A stretch of DNA of 64,000 nucleotides from Phoronis australis. Taxonomy: Eukaryota > Phoronida > Phoronidae. Below the pieces are notes generated by a model. That model was not told the DNA's origin. It did not search any database and saw only the letters and a list, made by a program, of their open reading frames with translations. Below are positions 47,487 to 60,470 of the stretch, one piece after another. Positions within the stretch are counted from its first letter, which is position 1, and every line of letters starts with the position of its first letter. Location of the stretch: contig NMRA01000582.1 in the NCBI GenBank assembly GCA_002633005.1, positions 100,610 through 164,609 on the forward strand, in the 5' to 3' direction. A program made the position numbers and the translations under genes.

Positions 47487-48427
47487 CCCGCCTCGAACAA
47501 GAATGAAGACCGGCCTCCTACGCCACGCTCAGGATGGCTTGTATAAATTGCGGCCTCCAGTTTATAAAACATCTTACCTGTAGAGACAAAACCATGTTAT
47601 TTTATGTTGTGTTAAAATAAAGAAATACTCGTGCCCAGACACATAAATACGGCTCGCTGACCGCCGAGCCCGGTATACGGGAATGCAATAAGAGTAAGCC
47701 GTGATTTTGAGTCCGTGCGCCATGTTTGTCAACCTGTGTGACCCGTCTTTGTGAGTCGGTGAATATAGATTGCGTGGCCCATGAGCTGTGCTTATAAAAG
47801 AACGAACTATGCTTTTGATTGGTGCAGCCGTGTTGGTCTGCAGCGTGGTTGCAAGCCATATTTGTATAATAAATCAGTTAACAAAGCCTTTAAACACTTG
47901 CATGCCCGTGTTTCATAGTAGGATTAAGTCTAAATAATAATAATAACAATTATTTTCATGCGTAAATTACCCTTGTAAGGAATTAAAGGGTTACCGTTTT
48001 TAACAGCTATTTACATGCATTTGTGAACGAGTCATTGGGGGGTGACTGACTTCTATCACTTTCTCTTTTTTACACTTCACACTAGAAGTCGAGTATTCCG
48101 AAGTGGTTCTCATTCATTCCGTTGCATACATTCATTCACTCACTAATAAGACCGAGCTCAGAGGAGTAGGAGACACTTTTAAGCAATGTGCACTTTTATG
48201 CCAGTAAAGAATTCGAACCCGGGTCTCCCAAACGGGAGTCCGGAGCTCAAACCACTGAGCTACACTGGCTCCTCCACTTCGGTACTGCGGATCTTGTATG
48301 GAGGATCAAGGGTTCTTAAACCGATGAGTACCTTTTAACGCGTTAAAATGGGCTTATTCAACCAGCGGATTACTCAATAATCGGAAATGGTCATTGAACG
48401 AAGAATAAGAATGTAGTGGAACGCGTA
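47487..48427. repeat. Duplicated segment, copy 2
   Basis: It begins directly after the gap at the same base as copy 1 begins and repeats the gene's last codons, stop, poly(A) signal and flank, then continues into unique sequence. It is most simply the other haplotype. The repeated C-terminal coding bases here are not a separate gene. Confidence 0.95.
48197..48273 (-). repeat. tRNA-derived sequence (copy 2)
   Basis: The same tRNA-like segment inside the second haplotype-like copy; identical over the A and B boxes. Confidence 0.7.
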
Positions 48428-48880
48428 TTTTAAATCACTTTGCGAAGCACGAGTGAGTTTCAAACTATTCTATACATCAATATTCTATCAATTTTAAATG
48501 TTACTCAGGGGCGACATTCATTCAACGAATTCGGAAACAGCACTAACAATAGGAGGCCACTGATGTTTTTAATTCCTTCCAATTCGAACAAATAGCGTGA
48601 GGCATAATTTGCCTAAAAGCTTCCAGCGTATGGAAGGCCTACCGGATGACCACCGTCTCTACCGCTGCCAATTGAGACGGTGGTACTGTCTACCATTATC
48701 CAATACTCGGGTCAAACAGAGTTCATTTATTGACTACCTTCATATCATCATTTCTAGCTCAGATCATGGCGAAAAAGGTTAAGAAGCAAGGATGCGCTCC
48801 ATTACAACGCGCATGCATTTTATATATCGCTTTCACACGTCACGTGCCTGAGGCGTTCGTTTACCAAAAGTTAGGTACAA
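48428..48880. other. Flank upstream of the TSP1 gene
   Basis: No exon seen. Presumed promoter and 5' UTR of the gene starting at 48881; no core promoter could be assigned. Confidence 0.4.
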
Positions 48881-49136
48881 ATGCTTTTGTTTACCATACT
48901 GTTGGCATTTGCCATTGTGAGTTGTGACGTCCAAACGCCATCAGATCAGGTGGGCTGGGCCCAGTGGCAAATTCAGGGCGATTGCAGCGTCACCTGTGGT
49001 TATGGAAGACAAAGAGCCGTGCGTGACTGCTCTAATCCTCCAACTGTTGAAGCTAGCAATGACTGTAAAAAAGACAGCTGGACATACAAGATTTGCAAAG
49101 TAAATAGATCGTGCGTTTGGATTGATTATCAAAAAC
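48881..49136 (+). CDS. TSP1 gene exon 1: signal peptide and TSP1 repeat
   Basis: ATG at 48881 starts the signal peptide. The TSP1 repeat has the W-x-x-W, C-S-x-T-C-G and six Cys pattern (C..C..C..C..C..C). Donor GTAAGT after the first base of the Leu codon. Confidence 0.85.
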
Positions 49137-52100
49137 GTAAGTGAAACATTCGCAATGCATGATTAAGGCTTTGCTGGGCTCTAAGCTGTCATAAGTCGTG
49201 GGCACTGACTTATCTGAGGTATCTTACGTAGTATAACTTTTGTAACTTAAATACCAAACGGAATAAACTTTCAATTTGCAAGTTGGAATAATCATCAATA
49301 TATTCCTACCAGAAAAGCTGTCACTATAGTCCTGTGTGCGTTTATACCATAGACTATAGTACATGGACCGCCAACTCCGTATACTTTCAATGGACGATCT
49401 TACGCATAAGCCCTTACGTCATTATTCACTGGCGACACCTGGCTAAATTTTCTGGTGCAATTTCCGGCAAGTACGTCGTCTGCTAATAATGGTCGGCTAC
49501 TGTGTGGCCGGTTGTTCGGCCACACACGCGAAAGTCAAAGGAATTAGCTTCCATACCATCCGAAGACCCCATAATCGGCTGTGGGAAGAAAAGCTTACTT
49601 CTTGTTTCAACGTGAATGGCAGTTGTTTCAGCAATAAGACTTTATACATTTGTTCAAGGCACTTCGAAGACTTATGTTTTTTAAGAGGCTCTACTACTTA
49701 TCCTGTCCTCACAAATCCATTTTTCTTTTTTCCGTTTTTTTGAAAACTATCTGGTAAACTGTTTGACGAAAATTGTCAGCTAAATTTCTTCCAAAGGTAG
49801 TGACCCATGAACTCCTGTCCTTACGAGGAACTTCAGTCATAGTCCAGTGATCGAATTAAGTAAACCAAATTACTTTTCGCTGGCCCTGATCAGACGGTTG
49901 TTCTCAGCAGAATGCGCACATTTGACCAGGATTTGGATCAGCCATTTCAACAAAATCACATTCGTGTACAAATAAATAGAACGCTGGTAAAACCTTTAAC
50001 ATAAATAAAGATTACATTCATACTTCAGAAATAACCACCTGGACCAGTCAAACTCTATCTCGCAACTCAACAGCAGGATACACAATATATGCCGCACAAA
50101 ATCTTTCGACTGTAGTCTATGAAAATTCAACCAACTTCTTTGAAAACATGGAACAGGAACACCAGAGGGGAGTGAAGGGTGTTTTTGTTCTTCAATGTTA
50201 AATTTTTGTAAGCGGACAAATGGTTTTTAAATTTCCGCATTAATTCCTAACATTTCCAAACTTAAGCCATTCAAATGAACGTTTATGACGAAAACAAAAT
50301 TCTTCAACCAGTTTTGTAAAGCCTGTGCTACCTGAAGGGTACATAATGAGCCAATCCCACTCCTAATGTAACAAAAGTGTCCTCGTGCATGAAGGATACT
50401 AAGTATTGCCTTCTGAAATATTACCGTATTCGCCCTAATAAGCGGCCAGGGCGCTTAGAAAAATCCGCTACAGGAAGGGGGCGCTTATCATAGCCCAAAA
50501 GTGGTTGAAACCCGGTCTCCGAAACAGGTGAAATCGTAAGCTAGAATTCATCAAATTTACGCTCCGTGACGAATCTGTAACCTATGACAGAGTTTCTACA
50601 AAACTGCAGTGCATTGCTATCAAACTTTGCTGTCAACTTACGAGCATTTTTCAGAAAATCCCACTGCCAAAAATTGCCCTGAATCAAGTTTCAAGCTCCT
50701 CAGCTTGGTTTAACTATATATTAATAAACCATAAAAACGGTTCAAAGTGATCAGTACAGTGCCTGCGCACGTCCAATAAATGTGTATCATGCAGCTCCTG
50801 ATTTAAACAAAGGTCTGTTTTTTTTAATTTTGGTCCGGTATAAATAACGCCACAGACCTGGAAATCCAGCGAAACACTTCTACCTTACAAATCTGACAAT
50901 CCCTAGTCTCAGAAAATTTGAACACCCGACAAAAGATACTAAAGATGAAATTCTGGTCAGTGATGATAATCACCCACTTCGTTTATTTACTTCACCTCAA
51001 TTTGAACTACTTGGTAAAATGAAGCCCATTCGAGTAAGCATCACGTGGGTCCCAATGCCAACCCAATATATGATAGAACCCAACAAGCTCAAGTTGCAGT
51101 CAAATCAGGATGGGCATAAATAAGGAAATTTGCTATATCAACAGATTGACCAAATAAGAATAAGATACAAAGTGTTGCTACAGTGCACACGTGCACGATA
51201 CTTGATCTATTATTTTCCCGCCGTAAATGCATGAACCAATCAGATCACCAATGGCGCAAAGTTTTCGAAAACAGCTCGATTTTTAGGGAGTCTTGTTACT
51301 GTTTTATTTATTTTCAAAACTTAATTGTGTTACATTTAATTTATTTTCTGTTGAACTGAATGAAGCTACCTATTATGAATGCATTTGACATAATTAATGC
51401 ATTGTAAAAACCAAAAGTTATGCTCTATCAACGTGAGACAAAATCAGTACACCCCTTTCTTAAAAAATAGGTTAAAAGTTAGAAACAAAGGACACAAGTT
51501 TCCATCACTTGTAACGTCGATTTTCGACATTGATGTTGAGGAGGAACATCAGTCTGGCGACAGCAACACGGAATCGTACGAAGGCGATGATTTTCAAAAT
51601 TTGATTCGTTTTCGTTGTACGTCTTTTTTCCCTATGGCTCAGGGTTACTTCTGAATCCAGGAACAAGAACTGAAAGAGGCAGGGTTCGTGATAACGTTGG
51701 AGAACGGTAACATTTATACAAGGTGTCATCTCCTCTGTTTTCATCCAATCTTCCCAGATGAAAACTTGAATGAAGAGCACCTTCAGTACTTAAGTGAGCA
51801 TGGCATACTGCGTGATTTATGTTGAATTATTAACGGTTCTTTTAAGAACCATTTAACGCTATACCTACAACCAACAACCCTTTTAAGGGCCACTCAACAC
51901 TTCACAGAAGAACTGCTCACTTGAGAATGTTGAATTATAAACATGCAAAGGTTAAAATAGTCAAATCGTTGCAGAGGCGCATTTCTTAATTCGAACAAAA
52001 TTGATATTTTTCTAAACCAAAAACGTTATATCAGTATCTTTTGGATTCACATGTACTCCCTGGAATTTGTGCACAAACATGCTTTCGTAGTTTTCTCAGT

Positions 52101-52790
52101 AGGCCTATGTGAACCATAAATCACAACTGTCCGATAACTATGCTGATATGCTAATGGGCAAGCAGACGACATATAATCAGTCGGTACCGAAGTTTGAATT
52201 TTGTAATTAATTACCAGTAGCATTGCCAGAAGTACTCACGATATCAACACTTCTACTATTGAAAGACTTTGAACAGCGTTTCAATGCCGAAATTAATATT
52301 TTTTTCGTTGTACTGGACAGTAATGTAGATGCAAATATTTCTCATCAAAATACACTTACCGGAAACTGTACCAGAAAGGTCAAGAGAGTGGCGGCGCCTC
52401 TTGGCTAGCACGTAAGAAAATGCCGGAGTTGCGAATCTGTTGTCTATAATCCATGTTTATACGAATGTACACAATACGCTTTTGTGAATTAAACGTGATA
52501 TGACAGCTACATGCTCATCTTATGATTTCACTGCTTATGCTTATTCCATTTCAATCTAAAGACAGCGCAGAGTATAATTAAACGCCGACTTAGTTGTTAA
52601 TACAGTAGCGAACGTATTGCACATTTTAAAATAATGTAAGTAGAATAAGTTATTCAACATTTTTATATCGTATCATTAGATTACCAAAATAAATCCTGGT
52701 AATCGTGATATAGTTTACACGAACGTTTCTTGAAATAAAAATAACTTGGCTACTAACGTACATTATGGAGATTTTGCACCTCAGATGTGA

Positions 52791-52853
<63 letters not shown>

Positions 52854-55288
52854 TACATGCACACGCAAACGTACACGCACACACATAGAAAGTCATGAAA
52901 TGTTGCTTACTAAATGCGTTGCAGTTTTTGATCTCGACACACCAGTTCACTTAAAAGTTTCGAACAGAAATTTGCTTTGGAGCACCCTGTTTTTCGCGGG
53001 GGGCCCAAGTTGTAGCTTAGTATAGCATAATGGACGATACGGCACTGAATATTTGTTTTGGACAACCATTCGTTGGTCGCTCTTCACGATACGTTAGGAT
53101 TATTGACCGCGGATGTGTTCAGTGTAGCAGCTTTCCAACCATAACGAGTTTGACAATAAAATTACGCCCTTAAGCATAAGAGGTTGCACGCAATCGCGGC
53201 GCAGGAATTCCTACCACATTTTAGAATTCGTTGAAATTCGGCTCCAAAAGTGAGATCTACAAGAGCCTATTTCTTTAAGGAAGAGGGGGGCAGAACCATC
53301 TATTCGTCGCGACTTTTACCAACCGCCACAATGCCAATCTGCATTTTATATTTCTAGAATTAAAGCTTCCGATTTCGTCAGTCCACATAAATTTGTTATT
53401 AACCCTTGCAGACATTGAGAAATGAATTTCAAGAACTAAAATGTGTCAGTTTTGGTGCGAAGCTGTTGATGTTCAGTAATGCACAATGAGTAAATTTTAT
53501 ATTTCTCCAAATTTAGCAACCCCGGTCTTTCTCTGCATTGATTCCCATTTTGACCTTATTGTTCAGGAGAAAGGCTGTTTTAAAAACCTGTTCAGTTGTT
53601 ACCACAGAACATTGTTATAAAAATAATAGAAAAAATTATCAAACTCTCTTAAGCAGTGTGCCTTTTTTTAATCATTTTCAGTCCAAGGCTACTTAGTGGA
53701 ACATTTGGTGGACAGTAGGGAGGAGTCTATCGTCATTGTTGTAGCTGCGCTGTCCATTGTTGTGTCGCTGGTTACCGTCTTTGCTTATTATACCAGAGCA
53801 CGGTACGTAAAGGAGACCGTTATTTTTACCAGTACCTCGCGAGAAGAGTTCGATACGTACATTGCGCGACTGATAAGATTTCTGCGAGGCGGCATCACCA
53901 GCTTGGACGAACAAGTAGACGTCAGTAATGGATTACCGGAAGACATGGAGGAACAAATGAACTCGATATTAGCTTCAGGCGGCCCTAAGGAGCTGATGCA
54001 GGCAACACAGCTTTATACAGCGTCGAGTAACTACGCCAAACACGCACCAAAAACCCCCGAGGGACTCCCGGTGCGGTTACCCAAACGGTCATTGCAAGTG
54101 GTGACCAGAGCTACCCAAACACGGTCGGCTTTCTATCGCACACATGGAGACATGACGGACGTGAAGAACAACGAAAATGAAACGCTAAGCGACGATGATC
54201 CATGCGCGATCAACTTGGGCAAAGCAGACGAGTGTGTGAGTCATCACTACAAAGGCGAAACGTATATATCGTATGCAGAAGTTGACAAGTGTCCCATAAC
54301 TTGTGCTGGCCAAGGAGACAATGTAATAATAGACGATCAGCGACTCTGTCTTCTACAGGTACCTCGACGGCAGTGCAAAATTACCAAAAATGCTGCCATT
54401 ACTGTCAGTGGGATACCTGTTAACAGAGATATCAGGCGTGGTTCAATTGAAAATGATTCAAAAGCTTCCGAATACAAAGAAGCAACGCGAGACAGGCCAG
54501 CTGAGCTAGCGGCATCCGAATCAATGTCACGTGCCAGCTCACCTGTAGCAGATGACGAAGTGAGTAACAGCACTGAAGTCATCTCAGCGAAGAAGGAGCT
54601 CTGTACAAACATTGATAAAGAAGACATTGACAGCAGCTGTTCCAACCTTACGTACACATGTGACTACAGTACTAGACGTGTTGCTGATCCACCTGAGACA
54701 GAAACAGAGGCTGTAAAAAATCCAGATGGCGGAAACGAGAATGATGCTAATATCAAAAATGGGGCAAAGGAAAATATTGCTGAAAACAAAACAACTGGCA
54801 AAACGTCATCTAGAGCAAAACACAAAAATGGCCAATGCCACACGGAAAATGTGAAGGAGGAAAATAGTGCCGCTATGGACGCTGGAAAGTCGCAAAATAT
54901 TGCAGTACTTAAAAGAAATGAATCAAAAAACGCGAAACGAAAATCAAAGGAAATTATAAAACGACGCAAGTCCGGACAAAGGAGGGCAAAGGCTACGGCA
55001 AAGAATGAAAAGTCCGATAGGATCGCAACAGAAAAGCTGAAAGAGGAAAACACCTGTGATACTGACAAAGAGGAGGAAAATGATCTGCAAGCACAGGGTG
55101 TACAACTAAAAGTAGAGAATGCGCTTGAAAACGATGTTAGCGGCAATTTGAGTGAAGAAGAAAAAAAGAGCACCAAGTCTGTAGTAAGGATTGACGAGAG
55201 AAGCCCGGTAGTTATATACTACTGTGCTGAAAGTTCCGTCAGTGCGGGAACCATTCAAGAAAAATTGTACAACGAAGGTGTCGTTTGA
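48881..55288 (+). CDS. TSP1-domain type I transmembrane protein (two exons)
   Basis: Exon 48881-49136 and exon 53682-55288 join in phase 1 (Leu codon) to give about 620 aa. Exon 1: signal peptide MLLFTILLAFAIVSC and one thrombospondin type 1 repeat with WAQW (C-mannosylation motif) and CSVTCG (O-fucosylation motif). Exon 2: a transmembrane helix within about ten residues of the junction and a hydrophilic tail of about 500 residues rich in Lys, Glu and Asn. It is likely a small cell-surface adhesion or guidance-type receptor, but I recognise no named orthologue. The tail has no known domain. The 4.5-kb intron holds transposon remains. Confidence 0.8.
49351..49743 (+). mobile_element. THAP domain in a repeated element
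   Basis: From ATG 49489: MVGYCVAGCSATHAKVKGIS, LWEEKL and YICSRHFEDLCF give the C2CH zinc pattern and conserved Trp of a THAP domain; the frame ends at a TGA after TNPFFFF. The 140 bases before the ATG recur inverted at 29590-29732. THAP plus a dispersed leader points to a P-element or Kolobok-type transposon remnant rather than a host gene. No transposase catalytic part was found downstream. Confidence 0.75.
51397..51837 (+). CDS. Unrecognised open segments in the TSP1 intron
   Basis: A first frame (51397-51654) has an acidic stretch VEEEHQSGDSNTESYEGDDF. A second, after a possible ccag acceptor near 51660, reads ELKEAGFVITLENGNIYTRC and ends in a stop. A donor-like GTACGT near 51618 would make a roughly 45-base intron. 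No family recognised; possibly part of a mobile element or chance. Confidence 0.2.
52792..52850. repeat. (AC)n microsatellite
   Basis: An uninterrupted CA repeat of about 29 units, followed by GTGTACATGCACACGC variants. Confidence 0.97.
53682..55288 (+). CDS. TSP1 gene exon 2: TM helix and long charged tail
   Basis: Acceptor atcattttcag. After LQGYLVEHLVDSREE comes the helix SIVIVVAALSIVVSLVTVF, then an Arg (stop transfer) and a long tail with RKSKEIIKRRKSGQRRAK-type basic clusters alternating with Glu-rich stretches. Stop TGA at 55286-55288. Confidence 0.85.
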
Positions 55289-55562
55289 GGGAAAATATGA
55301 GTAACTTGCGCGAGTGCTTGTTTCGTTGTCACAGTTTATGTGTGTTCGTATGATGATGGCCACTTCCGTTTCTTTTAATTTACATTGGCAATGGGTGCAA
55401 ATTACCATTCGTACGAGTAGTTCCGATCACAGTTTCACGGGTTGCATCCCTTCAGGAGAAAGTGCAGATACTTTCAGGTTACAACATTCTAGACGTAAGA
55501 GTGAGCGGATCTAATCGTTTTTGAGGCTTAAAATCTCCTCAAATCAACTGTCAATCACTTCA

Positions 55563-57025
55563 GTGGCCGCTATTTTACTAGTTTTTGCTAATAGGGCCAG
55601 CCAAGCTAACTCGCGATACATTTTTACTCGTGTGATTTACGAAGACTTGCCTGATCTTGTTTTCCGCAAGGTTCTCGTGCCTACGGTTTTCCTGCCGTGC
55701 AGCTCGCGTTGTGCGTTCTTCCTCAATGGTAAGTAGAAGTCAACGTTGGTGAACCAATGGCATGACATAGAACTGACCAGTAATATTTTTGTTTTATGAA
55801 TTCGGAATGACCTATGAAATTTGAAGACTGAAGACATGAAACTGAGCCGTGGTAGCCCATTCCCAATTAAAGCATCATTGTAGTAAATGTAAAGCAGACA
55901 GAGATGGAAATTGTCAATCACCCACTGGTGAGGTGACATGTGAAACCTATATATCTCTACTAGGCTTAAGATGTTGTCTAAGACTCAAACTATCAAAAAC
56001 GTGGGACCAGGCATTCTTTTACATTCAAAAGGAATCATAAATGCTTGCAGAAATCTTAAACACTGACAGTGACCAAAGAAGCGTAGCCAGCAAATAATTT
56101 CTCCTATCATGCTAAACGAAGTGTTATGTGCTGTTGTTCTTTTCTAAAATCAAAATGTCACTTTGGCTTCCAGCGAAGTTAGATAGGTTACTTATAGTTA
56201 TACAGGAAGGGTTACAGAACGATATGAGCAAATTATGTTGAATTTCATACGTTATATATTCCTGTACTATAGCAACAGAAAAACAACGATTGATTTTCTA
56301 AAACATGTGCAGGATATTTGTGCAATGTCGGTCAGTTTACCTGATACTTTTTCCAAGGAAGTTCCGGTCGTGTAAAATATATTCAGTCCTGTTCGCATTG
56401 AATGGTGAATCTATTGTGTGTTTACTCCACACATCGCCCAAGGTTTAAGGAAACATTCTCCTGGTAAACCATGTTTTGATATTTTAATATTTTGTTTAAA
56501 ACGAACCCAACCTTCTTACTAATGTGAGACTGGCATGTTCCACAGTTTTTATAGCAAATTATTCCATTTTAACCAACCACTAATAGTGAATCTGCTACCG
56601 CCCACAGCTGATTTGTTCATATTTCTCCATCATCAGAGTGTAGGTAGCCACAATTCAACAGGATCACCCATACATGCTATCTGAACAATTTGTGACTTAA
56701 CAAAATTACGGATTTAAGAATCATCATGTTGTTAACTCGTCTCTCAGATTGCATTAAACTTACAGGAGATACGAAATAAACGACACTAGATCTTACATAC
56801 TCTTGTCTTGTTGATTTCTATTGACTTTCCACGTCATTAACAGATCACTCCCGGAGATCTGTCGACCCCCGGCCTTTTCGTTTTCACCTGAGAGCCTTCA
56901 CTGACCTCTGTTGTGTGGAGCACTATGAGAACAACCCTTTCTTTAGATGGTCGGCTATTGAGTACTGTATGACTGGCGGAGTGCATCATTTGAAACACCT
57001 GCTGTCGGGTCTTGTGACTGTTTGA
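55563..57025 (+). CDS. Weak candidate for a small secreted-protein gene
   Basis: A segment 55563-55727 (acceptor ctcacttcag-like, donor GTAAGT, phase 1) encodes a hydrophobic start AAILLVFANRASQANS, then RYIFTRVIYEDLPDLVF and CSSRCAFFLN. It joins in phase to 56844-57025 (acceptor cattaacag), which reads TDLCCVEHYENNPFFRW, then YCMTGG and a TGA. AATAAA follows four bases later. No ATG was found for the first segment and no family is certain (the C-x-x-x-C start is slightly PAN-like). Confidence 0.25.
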
Positions 57026-57034
57026 CATAATAAA

Positions 57035-58580
57035 GTTTCAAGAAATGGTACAAGCGAGACAGTGAACGTGCCTTGTTGAACATATTTAAGGATTTAATGA
57101 GGTGGAATTTGTCGGATTATCTATGTGTATGTCTTTTTGTTGCTTGTGCGATGTAGACGTTTCCATGGGATATGTGTCTGAACCGTACAGTGATTTAGTA
57201 CATAGTTATGCGTCTAGGGTGTGGGTCGCGACTGAACTTCCAAAGAGGACACCTACCTGAAAATCCTCGTTTCAACGTTTTTAGACTAAAATATTCCATC
57301 CCGTAATCGTTTTTATTAGTAATCACCTGATTAATTTGTCGTCTAAGCTCACATTGTTTAAAAGAGGTTTTTAGTAGCCAGGGACAATCAAAAGGATATG
57401 TGCGAGATGGAAAGTTGAATTGGTAGTCTTGGCAAGAGCAAATGGTTCACGAATTTCAGATGTTTGGAAATACTTAAGTTCGTGAACCATTTCTAAAAAG
57501 GGCAAGGATCATAATTGACACTAATAATTTTCACTGTGATCCGAACCAGAAATTATTTTAACAAAAGGTGGATTTATAGCATATTACTTGTTTACAAAAC
57601 AGCTCAGACAAAAAATCCGTTATTAAATAGATAACGTAACTTGTCGTATTCCTTGCATATAGAGGGGCAAGTACTTGTGATGTCCAGCATGTTACCATTT
57701 TTAAGGTTGTTCTCGTCTGTCACCTTTTCTCTCACTTTGTGCTCCAAGTGCATCACACCGTAAACCGCTTCAGCTGGCGAATGTACTCACGCGAGAGTAG
57801 TAGTATTTCCAGACAGATAAAACCCGTTTGTCATTTGAGTGAATCACTATGCCTGACAAATACTCTTGGAAGAGAGACCGTTGTTGCCGCAGGAGTCAAA
57901 ATCTGAACGAACGTATGAATATCGAGAAGATAGTGTCGCCCGTGTTTAAAGAGGATTTGATGACTTGAACACGACTAATTACATTTGAAACTAATTGCTG
58001 AAAATAAAATCAAGAATATTATGCACCTTTACCCTACGTAATTAAATATGGATGAAATGCACTAGATATCGAGCATCGCCTGACCAAAAGAATTCTAATG
58101 GTAGGACAGGTCATATAGTCTAGCTGCCAGCCCAATAGCTCCCATAGTGAACCCTGCAATGTTGATTATTGTAATTTTTTGTAGAAATATATTAAATATG
58201 ACCAGGAGAACAAAATTAGCTTGGTTGCACTTAGTGGCGGATTCCGCCATTTTGAATTTCGAGCCACTTTGTTCTTTTCAACTTGATGACTAACAGGGTC
58301 ATGTAATACACTGTTTATACCAATTTCTGTGATGGAGAGTCCATTTCGGGTGTTATTTTATACCTGGGTGATACATGAGAAATAAAGGAAGAGGAAAAGG
58401 TCTGATGGGAGTTGAAGTGGAACTATTATGTACGAGTCATGTGCACAAATGTTGACCACCACCCTCTAAATAACAAACTGTGCGGCGGTAAACCATAGGG
58501 CGGGGTTAGGGCCAAGTATTTCAGTGCTGCGTTGACATGGGTGTCGCACTATAGGGGGCTGGGGTGGGCTGGGACTTACT
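57035..58580. other. No gene recognised
   Basis: AT-rich spacer with short open frames only. Confidence 0.5.
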
Positions 58581-58589
58581 TGACTTAAA

Positions 58590-58875
58590 ACCTTTGCCAC
58601 CCCGTGGAGGATAGGGCCTCCGTGACTGAGCACCATCGAATCCTGTTGTTCTCCATCTGTCTTATTTGCTGCATGTTGTATCCGGTTTCACTAAGTTCCG
58701 CTTCCATTGTCCTCCTCCACGTTTGGACTGGCCTGCCGCGTCGACGATTTCCCAGCGGGTTCCAGGACAGGGCTTGTTTTGTGATACTTTCGTCAGGTTT
58801 TCTGAGGGTGTGTCCAACCCACCTCCATTTTCGCCACTTTATCTAGGTCTCTACCCTCTCATGCCGAGTTGAAAC
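58590..58875 (-). mobile_element. RTE-like LINE C-terminal fragment
   Basis: The minus strand reads WRWVGHTLRKPDESITKQAL, then NRRRGRPVQTWRRTMEAELS, the classic end of RTE-type non-LTR ORFs ('GHxLR..RGRPxxTWRR'). The frame is largely open but isolated. Confidence 0.85.
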
Positions 58876-59339
58876 TAAGCAGTCCCTGAAAGCACGGTTG
58901 TCCCACCACCGCTGGCCTAGCTAAGGTGACACTGATGACTGCCGTATTTGCCCACTATCCGGGATCTGATCACAGCTTTGACCTTGACAATGTGCTAATC
59001 CTTGACAAGGAGCAAAATTGGTTTGAACAGGAGGAACAAGGAGTGCATACATGAAAGAATTGGAAATCCATTTTTGAACCGAAGGATCAACCTATCACAC
59101 ACCTTGGACAGGATTCTGACTAAAATTTCCCGCCGATTTTCCCAACTCCGACCGAATCCAGCAGAGGTCGCACAGGCTTCAAAAAGCCAATAGACGCTGG
59201 CGAAAGGTTGCCTTTTATCTCAAGTAAGTGCAGTAACAACGACTCATATAATTTTCTGCATATGATACTCGTACTGAATAAGTCATAACATACATCGATT
59301 TACAATAAGTTGAAGAAAAGCAGCCTGTTATTACGTAAC

Positions 59340-60470
59340 ATCGTCGCACCCGCATTGGCGAAACGTTAAATGAATATCTTGAAACTAAAAAGGAATTCAA
59401 AGATTTATGTAGATCTGAGAAAATGCAACATAAGAACTAAGTGTATGAACAAGTTGTGAGCGCAACTGCATCAAGTGATTACAGAATATCCTGGCTGTTC
59501 ATAAAACGTAAAACAAATAAACCAAATGCAAATCATAGCAACAATATATGGGATGGGGAGTGGACTGACTATTTTTTGTTCATTACTCGACGCAAATAAC
59601 GAGATGTGAGATACTGCGTTTGAATATGAGCTCGCAATTGAATTAGAATTACAAACTTAGGAAGAAAACTTTGACATAAAGGACATGTTTCCATTTAAGA
59701 AAGATATTTCTGAAGAATTTGGTGAATCGGTTGAAAGTTACAAGTATGCAAAGAGGTAAAAGTCTCAACTGTAGACGGAATCCCAATAGAAATGTATAAA
59801 CTTTCGATGGACAGTATTAAGAATTTACCTTGTAAACTTTTTAACTGTATACTTTCAAACTTTTACAGAAAAGTGGCCAACTGGTATAATTTTACCTCCA
59901 TTTAAAACTGAAAATGCAGCAGAACCTGCAAATTAAAGAGGTGTAACACTGCTGAATGTTATAAGCATTTTTTTACTTCAGTCTTGAAAAAGAGATGCTG
60001 GGAGTATGAAAAAAAATTCTGGTAGAAAAACAAGCTGGCTTGAGAGAAAAATATTCAACGATAGATAATATTTTCATTCTTAACAGCTTGGTTGAAAAAT
60101 ATTGATCAATACAAAAATCAAAACCATTTCATTGTGCTAATATCGACCTCAGCAAGGCATTTGATTTGATAAATAGAACAAAATGCTAATATCAAAAGGT
60201 TTGGTTGGACCACTGTTATGTATTTATGTAACTGTAAATTCTAAAATAAAGACTGAATTAAGAATAACATATCAACAATTTGAGTGCAAGATTGGAGTCA
60301 GACAAGGCTGTATGTTAAGCCCATTATTGTATTCTTTGTATATTAAGGTTATCTCAAACCTTATTCACAAAAATGGCCATTTTTACAATATTTCACATAT
60401 GTCTAGAAAAATACCTTATCTTCATTCTCGGGAAACTTCAAATACAAAATGCATACTGCGTAGCGAGAAA
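59340..60470 (+). mobile_element. Decayed LINE reverse transcriptase, N-terminal part
   Basis: Frameshifted plus-strand pieces: ETKKEFKDLCRSEKMQHKN, DGIPIEMYKLSMDSIKN, FTEKWPTGIILPPFK, and the RT box KIGVRQGCMLSPLLYSLYI near 60290-60345. Similarity ends near 60470. Confidence 0.8.

Noticed and set aside
47487-47573. Second gene copy after the gap
   Set aside because: Only the last coding bases are repeated and the flank matches too; best explained as haplotype duplication.
54664-55176. 170-residue minus-strand frame opposite the TSP1 gene tail
   Set aside because: A Phe/Ser-rich shadow of a Lys/Glu-rich coding region.
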